NCBI GenBank assembly: GCA_044426045.1
Contig: JAWXUX010000008.1
Span: 47,135 to 111,134, forward strand
DNA: 64,000 nt
Origin: JAWXUU01 sp044426045
GTDB lineage: Bacteria > Bacillota > Clostridia > Christensenellales > CAMQZB01
Reading direction: 5' to 3'
In this document: positions 59,241 through 64,000 of the stretch, in pieces
Numbering within the stretch: the first letter of the stretch is position 1
Layout of the letters: every line of letters starts with the position of its first letter
Made by a program: the position numbers and the translations under genes
The notes under the pieces: model-generated
Database searches by the model: none
Seen by the model: only the letters and a program-made list of their open reading frames with translations
Told to the model about the DNA's origin: nothing

Positions 59241-59448
59241 AAGGTGAAAGGTGAAAGGTGAAAGGTGAAAGGTGTGGTAGGCACTCGGCTTCGCCTCGTG
59301 CACCCCATTATATTTAGGTAGCAAAAAAGGAACGCTCCTATTTGAATAGTTACGTTCCTATTATGGATTACAAATATAATTGAAAAGCACGAGCGGTACG
59401 CGAGTGCATTACCACACCTTTCACCTTTCACCTTTCACCTTTCACCTT
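59241..59448 (+). repeat. GTGAAAG palindromic element, copy 11
   Basis: Four heptamers on each side, G-rich left flank (59195-59230). It ends about 115 bp before spoIIAA; the open frame through it into spoIIAA has no start signal. Confidence 0.9.
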
Positions 59449-59562
59449 AAGCGAAGCGTTTCACTTATCTTTTCACATTTCACCTCATATCTGCGTTTTT
59501 TCGACATTTCCTCCCCTATCCTTTGGCTGAAAATGCACTACAATAAGGCAAGGAGGGTTGAT

Positions 59563-59889
59563 ATGCAGATTAAGTATCAGATTATAGATTCAGATTTAAT
59601 ATTTTGGTTTAGCGGTGAGCTTGATGAATACGCGTCCAATTATGTTCGCGACAAAATCGACGCCGTGATTGTTTCCACGCATTTTTTGAGGGTGATTTTT
59701 GACCTTTCTGCCCTAACCTTTGCCGATTCGACGGGCATTGGGCTTTTTATTGGCAGATACAAACTGCTCGCAAAAAATAAAATACCCCTTTATATTCGCT
59801 CGCCACTGCCACAGATGGATAAAATCATGCGCACGACTGGGCTTTATGAAATCATGCCGATAATCGAGGAGGACAAACATGCACGATAA
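59563..59889 (+). CDS. spoIIAA: Anti-sigma-F factor antagonist
   Basis: A 108-residue STAS-domain protein; ATG at 59563 follows AAGGAGGGTTGAT. The phosphorylated Ser is predicted at residue 56 in LTFADSTGIGLF (Ser58 in B. subtilis). Unphosphorylated it frees sigma-F from SpoIIAB in the forespore. Overlaps spoIIAB by 11 nt. I see no convincing sigma-H promoter in the short leader between element 11 and the gene. Confidence 0.95.
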   Translation: MQIKYQIIDSDLIFWFSGELDEYASNYVRDKIDAVIVSTHFLRVIFDLSALTFADSTGIGLFIGRYKLLAKNKIPLYIRSPLPQMDKIMRTTGLYEIMPIIEEDKHAR

Positions 59890-60292
59890 TAAATTTCACC
59901 TTGAAACAGATGCCGTTTCGCAAAACGAGAGCTTTCTTCGCAATGTGGTCGCCAATTTTTGCCTGCCACTTTCCCCAACCATTGAACAGGTTGCCGATGT
60001 GAAAACCGCCGTTTCGGAGGCCGTCACAAACTGTGTTGTTCACGCCTATCGCAAGCAGGGTGGAAAAATACTGCTTGATTGCGAGATTCTTGATGACACA
60101 ATGACAATTTCAATTCGCGATTTTGGGTGCGGTATTGACGATATTTCAATGGCGACAAAGCCGTTTTTCACAACGAAAGAAAACGAGGAACGCGCGGGGC
60201 TTGGCTTCACGCTGATTTCCGCGCTCACCGACGAAATGACTGTTGAAAATATGGAAACTGGCGTTCTTGTCGTGATGAAAAAGCATTTCTAG
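59879..60292 (+). CDS. spoIIAB: Anti-sigma-F factor, serine kinase
   Basis: A 137-residue GHKL-fold kinase. N-box VSEAVTNCVVHAY with Glu47 and Asn51, G1 box RDFGCGIDD and G2 region ERAGLGFTL are intact. It binds sigma-F and phosphorylates SpoIIAA. ATG at 59879 follows GAGGACAAAC inside the end of spoIIAA. Confidence 0.96.
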   Translation: MHDNKFHLETDAVSQNESFLRNVVANFCLPLSPTIEQVADVKTAVSEAVTNCVVHAYRKQGGKILLDCEILDDTMTISIRDFGCGIDDISMATKPFFTTKENEERAGLGFTLISALTDEMTVENMETGVLVVMKKHF

Positions 60293-60354
60293 CTCGCAAA
60301 GCATTTCTAGCTTTCAAAACCTGCTAGGCTACATAACAAAAGGAGGAACTGCCA

Positions 60355-61074
60355 TTGCTTTCGCACGAAGAAACTCTCGCACTTATTGCCTCGGCGCAAA
60401 ATGGCGAGGACAATGCAAAGGAAAAACTGCTTTTTCACAACTATCCCCTTATCAAAAGTCTGGTTCGCCGATACCTTGCAAAAGGGGTGGAATATGACGA
60501 TTTGTTTCAGCTTGGCTCGCTTGGCTTTTTGAAGGCGGTGAAGGGATTCAATCCCGACTTCGGCGTTCAGTTTTCCACTTATGCCGTGCCCATGATACTG
60601 GGCGAAATCAAGCGTTTTATGCGTGATGATGGCAACATCAAGGTGTCACGCTCGGTGAAAATCCTTTATTATAAAGTTGCCAAGTTCAGTGACGAATATA
60701 AGAAACAGCACCAAAAAGACCCCACTGTTGACATCATAGCCGATTGCCTTGCTTGCGATCCATCCGACGTGGTTCTCGCGATAGATTCAGCCCGAAGCAC
60801 CCTCTCACTTTTTGACAAGCCTGACTCTTCCGGCGAGAATTCTCGCACCTATATCGACAAGCTTGAAGGCAAGTTGACACCCGAGAAAATGCTGAATAAA
60901 ATCGCCCTTAAAGACGCGATAGCGACTCTTGACGAGCGTGAACGGCAAATTCTGACAATGCGATATTTCAAAGATAAAACCCAAGGCGAGATTGCAAATC
61001 ACTTTGGCGTTTCACAAGTTCAAATTTCCCGACTTGAATCCAAAATAATGCAAAAACTGCGAAAGTTCTTTTGA
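60355..61074 (+). CDS. sigF: Forespore sigma factor sigma-F
   Basis: A 239-residue sigma-70-family factor lacking region 1. It starts with TTG at 60355, placed exactly behind AGGAGGAACTGCCA; there is no ATG alternative. Region 2 holds DDLFQLGSLGFLKAVKGFNPDFGVQFSTYAVPMILGEIKRFMRD, and region 4 LDERERQILTMRYFKDKTQGEIANHFGVSQVQISRLE. Order spoIIAA-spoIIAB-sigF is the classic operon. Gap to spoIIAB is 62 nt with a duplicated GCATTTCTAGCT word. Confidence 0.96.
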   Translation: MLSHEETLALIASAQNGEDNAKEKLLFHNYPLIKSLVRRYLAKGVEYDDLFQLGSLGFLKAVKGFNPDFGVQFSTYAVPMILGEIKRFMRDDGNIKVSRSVKILYYKVAKFSDEYKKQHQKDPTVDIIADCLACDPSDVVLAIDSARSTLSLFDKPDSSGENSRTYIDKLEGKLTPEKMLNKIALKDAIATLDERERQILTMRYFKDKTQGEIANHFGVSQVQISRLESKIMQKLRKFF

Positions 61075-61090
61075 CTTCGCAGTTTTTGTT
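61052..61090 (+). terminator. Terminator overlapping the end of sigF
   Basis: AAACTGCGAA / TTCGCAGTTTTT arms; the left arm is within the last sigF codons. Confidence 0.75.
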
Positions 61091-61169
61091 TTTATATTAC
61101 ACACTTTTTAAATGTGGCAAAACGAAAGAAATTCCCGTTCAGCCACATTTTTTAATTTTGATTTTGTTA

Positions 61170-63278
61170 TCAGCCTGAATAAGCCGACCTTGCATATGAA
61201 TACCACGATCCGCCGATACTGAGTGAAATACCAGTGTAGCTGCTGACTTTGATTTCGACAACCTTTTTGCCATCGACATAGAGGTAGCCACCTTCATACG
61301 TCAATGTGCCTTTTTCAGTTATTGAACTTTGAAGTGACATTTCAGTGTAGCCATATTTATCAACCGTCATGTTTCTTGCAGATACAGATGTGTCTGTTTC
61401 GTCACTGAACGAGAATGCCACCCACTTAGAATCCGACAAGAAGTTGACCATATATCCACTGACTTCTTGAATAACGGCATACGATTCGTAGCTGAGATCA
61501 AACACTGCGATAACTTCATCATAGTTATTTGCATACAATCGCGCATCACAGAACACAGGATATGCCAAAACTCTGTTTGCGGCAACTTCAGTTAGCCACT
61601 GAGTTGAATTTTCCAAAATCGCGTACATTTCTTTCGCTATAAAATATTCGCCCGCGTCATAATACGCCCTGGCTTCAGTTTCGTAGGCTGGAACGGCAAC
61701 TGTCATATAGTCATAAACGAAATCATAGTCACTGTTTTCAAGCAATTGAATAAGTTTTGCATAGTTTCCACTTGCATAATATGCGTTTGCTTGCGTTTTG
61801 ATTATGCTTAAAATGTAATCCGCTGAATATGCATAGTCGTTGGCTTGATAGAAAAGTTCAAGAGCCAAATCGTCCTCGCCATTATCGCTTGCTTCGATTG
61901 CAAGATTATAATAGCATTGATTTTGAAGGTCATATATTCCATCATAGTCGCTGATTGTGCCAAACACCTCGAGTGCGGCATAATAGTTCTTTTGCGCCAT
62001 ATGATAAACGCCTTCCATTTTGAAAGTTTCAGTCACATAGCTTGCAGAATTTTGATATTCACCAAGATTTTGGAAAATAGCCCTTGCCGATTCGTAGTCC
62101 CCGCTTTGGATATAGCTTTCAGCAAGTTTATAGGTGCTTTCCGTCACCATTTCCGCAGAATTTTCATATTCGCCTAGTGCGGTGAATTTATTGATTGCGT
62201 CGTCATATTGCCCATTTTCAAAACTTGTGAGAGCACTTTCATACTGCCATGCCGGCACAGCAATTTCTGTCACGACATAGAATGAAGAGATGCAAATCAA
62301 GCACAAGCACACAAAAATACTCGCCAAAATAGATGATACTTTTGTTATTTTTCTTGTGCGTTGCTTTTTTAAACGCTTTCTTTCCGCGAGAATATTTGCC
62401 TCCCGCGTCATCATGTGTTTGAAATCCGCTTCCGCATCTTTTCTTCCCTTGAAACGGGCATTTGCCTTTTCAAGCATTTCACTTGCTTGGACTTTTTTCA
62501 AGAATAGTTCTTCGTTATATATTTCGTTTATTGTGGCGATTGCACCAGCAACAACTTGCGAATTTTCTGACTTAGCATCGGTGATAACAGAATCTAGCAC
62601 CGCTGAAAGCTGTGCTGATTTTTCTTGCAATTGGTTTGGCAGAATTTTTGTTTCGTCGGTGCGAAGTTTTTCTTTTCGCCAACCTTCCGCCCTTTCAAGC
62701 CTTTCGGCATCAAAGAAATTGCGAGTGTCAATCTTGCCGTTTCCACAAATAAAACAGCTATCCTTTTGGTTCACACAGCCACAAGGACAACGCCAAACGT
62801 GCTCATTTTCACTGTAAGCATACTTGATGTTTGGGATGTGGGCGAATTTTTCAGATATTTGCTGGTTATATTTTTCAAATTTTGCAATGTCAATTTTTTC
62901 GGGGCTGCCAGAAACAAGTTGTTTCGCACCGCCTTTCCAAATACTGCCGTCGGCAAAAGATATTTTAGAAACGGAAATTTCCACATTCTTAAAAGCCCCC
63001 ATGAAAAATGGGAACGGTTCACAATTTTGCATGATACCCACGCCTGATGATGGCGAGAATATATAAGCAATATTCGATTTATTTGGGTTTTTATCCTCTT
63101 TCACCGAAAGTCGCAAGCAGATATTTTCAATGGGTTTTTCCAGCATGCTGAAATATTTCACATTGAGAAAATAAACTCCCGTTTCAGTGTTTTTTGTCAC
63201 CATGCTTTTGACAAGCTGAATTGGACAATCAACAGTGAATGACGTCGAGTGATTGGTTTGGATTATTTCGTATTTCAT
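61170..63278 (-). CDS. Zinc-ribbon, single-helix membrane protein with extracellular TPR-like repeats
   Basis: A 702-residue protein I cannot assign to a named family. Residues 1-160 form a beta-rich domain with no known signature. A zinc ribbon follows (CPCGC, 9 residues on CFICG), then a charged helical part (about 185-315), one membrane helix (ILASIFVCLCLICISSFYVV, about 322-341), and an outside region of TPR-like helical repeats about 34 long (FENGQYDDAINKFTALGEYENSAEM, QSGDYESARAIFQNLGEYQNSASY, and so on). The C-terminal 120 residues are beta-rich and end in YSYARSAYSG. Cotranscribed with the small membrane protein 7 nt upstream. Confidence 0.7.
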   Translation of the reverse strand: MKYEIIQTNHSTSFTVDCPIQLVKSMVTKNTETGVYFLNVKYFSMLEKPIENICLRLSVKEDKNPNKSNIAYIFSPSSGVGIMQNCEPFPFFMGAFKNVEISVSKISFADGSIWKGGAKQLVSGSPEKIDIAKFEKYNQQISEKFAHIPNIKYAYSENEHVWRCPCGCVNQKDSCFICGNGKIDTRNFFDAERLERAEGWRKEKLRTDETKILPNQLQEKSAQLSAVLDSVITDAKSENSQVVAGAIATINEIYNEELFLKKVQASEMLEKANARFKGRKDAEADFKHMMTREANILAERKRLKKQRTRKITKVSSILASIFVCLCLICISSFYVVTEIAVPAWQYESALTSFENGQYDDAINKFTALGEYENSAEMVTESTYKLAESYIQSGDYESARAIFQNLGEYQNSASYVTETFKMEGVYHMAQKNYYAALEVFGTISDYDGIYDLQNQCYYNLAIEASDNGEDDLALELFYQANDYAYSADYILSIIKTQANAYYASGNYAKLIQLLENSDYDFVYDYMTVAVPAYETEARAYYDAGEYFIAKEMYAILENSTQWLTEVAANRVLAYPVFCDARLYANNYDEVIAVFDLSYESYAVIQEVSGYMVNFLSDSKWVAFSFSDETDTSVSARNMTVDKYGYTEMSLQSSITEKGTLTYEGGYLYVDGKKVVEIKVSSYTGISLSIGGSWYSYARSAYSG

Positions 63279-63285
63279 TATTCAC

Positions 63286-63768
63286 CTAAAATTCTGGGAA
63301 TTCTTCATCTTTGAATATTTCTTTTTTCTTGACTTGGGTTTCGGTCACAACTTGTGGCTGAAAATTCAACGCAGATAAATCCACATCAGCCTTTTTTGAT
63401 TTGGCAACCACGCTTGCATAGCCATAGATGAGCGTAGAAATTCCGTATCCAATAAACACAAAAAACGCCACGCCGAGCAGTGCGACAAGAACACCCAAAC
63501 CGCCAAGGCTTGAAGTTAGAAGCGCCGTCAAAACAACGCCGAAAAGTCCTAGTGCCATGAACACATAAAGCACCACCTTTGCAACAATTTTCAATTTTTT
63601 TTCAATGTTTCCAAACGCAGTTTCTTCCATCGCATTATCTGCTGACTTGATAGTGGTTAAAAGATTGAATCCTTCTTTTTCCGCCACATCTGAAGCTTCG
63701 TTTTGATATGTATTGTCATTTTCCAAGCTTACTTCTTGGGTATTTTTCTTTTTAAAATTAATAGCCAC
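63286..63768 (-). CDS. Small membrane protein, unknown
   Basis: A 160-residue protein: acidic and polar N-terminus (about 1-55), two or three hydrophobic segments (KVVLYVFMALGLFGVVLTAL and LGVLVALLGVAFFVFIGYGI, residues about 65-125) and a Lys-rich tail. First gene of a two-gene operon with the zinc-ribbon/TPR protein, ATG behind AAGGAGAAAAC. It is probably an accessory membrane subunit of that protein. Confidence 0.7.
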   Translation of the reverse strand: MAINFKKKNTQEVSLENDNTYQNEASDVAEKEGFNLLTTIKSADNAMEETAFGNIEKKLKIVAKVVLYVFMALGLFGVVLTALLTSSLGGLGVLVALLGVAFFVFIGYGISTLIYGYASVVAKSKKADVDLSALNFQPQVVTETQVKKKEIFKDEEFPEF

Positions 63769-63810
63769 TTGTTTTCTCCTTGAGATTACTGCACGATTGC
63801 AGTTTGATAT

Positions 63811-63839
63811 AGTATATCATTTTCAACTCGTGATGTCAA
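63811..63839 (-). promoter_or_regulatory. Promoter of the zinc-ribbon/TPR operon
   Basis: TTGACA (63834-63839), 17-bp spacer, TATACT (63811-63816). Confidence 0.8.
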
Positions 63840-63880
63840 CAGCATTTCCTTCAGATATAGGCTCTGGTACTTTTTGGGGA

Positions 63881-64000
63881 ATCGAGTAGGGGCTAATCGT
63901 TAAAGATTTTGCCCCTCTCACACCACCGTGCGTACGGTTCCGTACACGGCGGTTCAATTTGTATTAAATTTGAACTTTTAGATAGTGGGCTAGTGGTGTC
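63881..64000 (-). mobile_element. 3' end of a group II intron, continuing beyond the window
   Basis: On the minus strand a domain V-like hairpin (63920-63955; GAACCGCCGTGTACGG, tetraloop region, CCGTACGCACGGTGGT) is followed by a domain VI-like stem (GGGGC / GCCCC, 63889-63915) with unpaired A, then TACTCGAT as the probable 3' splice end near 63881. The reverse-transcriptase ORF would lie to the right of the window. The insertion is only about 45 bp upstream of the promoter of the operon at 63768. Confidence 0.75.

Overview
The window reads as the chromosome of an anaerobic, endospore-forming member of the Bacillota (class Clostridia). The evidence is the spoIIAA-spoIIAB-sigF operon, spoIVA behind a sigma-E-like promoter, a YlmC/YmxH-type PRC-barrel protein, a lactose/cellobiose-type PTS, a glycine riboswitch, AGGAGG-type ribosome binding sites and moderate-to-low GC. 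I cannot name a genus. No rRNA, prophage or CRISPR array is present. Both ends are cut: a ZIP metal transporter on the left and the 3' end of a group II intron on the right.

Layout. 1-0.8 kb: zupT-like metal transporter. 1.3-5.9 kb: PTS operon (IIB, IIC, IIA, three small unknowns, DUF871/MupG-type protein). 6.2-10 kb: MATE exporter and a large YGGG-repeat surface protein. 10-17.5 kb: two divergent operons that fit transaldolase-type sulfoquinovose degradation (GH31 glycosidase, GPH transporter, isomerase, DUF4867, transaldolase, sulfolactaldehyde-reductase-like protein). 17.9-23.8 kb: NhaC antiporter, a candidate small RNA, and a MarR plus heterodimeric ABC exporter operon with twin palindromic operators. 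24-31 kb: a minus-strand run of bcp, yaaA, cobQ, cobD, cobT, cobA-hemD and a nitroreductase. 31.3-32.3 kb: split permease. 32.8-41.8 kb: sugar ABC operon with SDR, FGGY kinase and DeoC aldolase, under a GntR/UTRA regulator. 42.2-42.8 and 58.3-58.9 kb: clusters of seven and six tRNAs. 43-57.5 kb: housekeeping and sporulation genes (phosphoesterase, rdgB, mscS, spoIVA, DUF1294, ylmC-like, ppa, RluA-type synthase), glycine-riboswitch-controlled Na+/amino-acid symporter, DegV, nagB, NSS transporter, and a MazEF-like pair. 59.5-63.8 kb: spoIIA operon and a two-gene membrane/zinc-ribbon/TPR operon.

Three things stand out beyond the gene list. First, eleven copies (one partial) of a roughly 200-bp palindromic intergenic element whose ends are arrays of the heptamer GTGAAAG; there is no transposase, and the copies sit only between genes. 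Second, three tandem, equal-length (128 nt) structured non-coding units, each followed on the minus strand by its own intrinsic terminator, directly downstream of the tRNA-Tyr cluster; their plus-strand 3' ends imitate a tRNA T-loop plus CCA. Third, a 20-bp operator (AAGTTAA-N6-TTAACTT) that occurs at exactly the same distance from the -10 box in front of zupT and in front of a promoter-operator-terminator unit with no ORF at 19.48-19.63 kb, which suggests a metal-responsive small RNA.

Gene functions below are family assignments made by reading the translated sequence; no database search was run. Promoters are sites where I counted a 17- or 18-bp spacer between -35 and -10 boxes.
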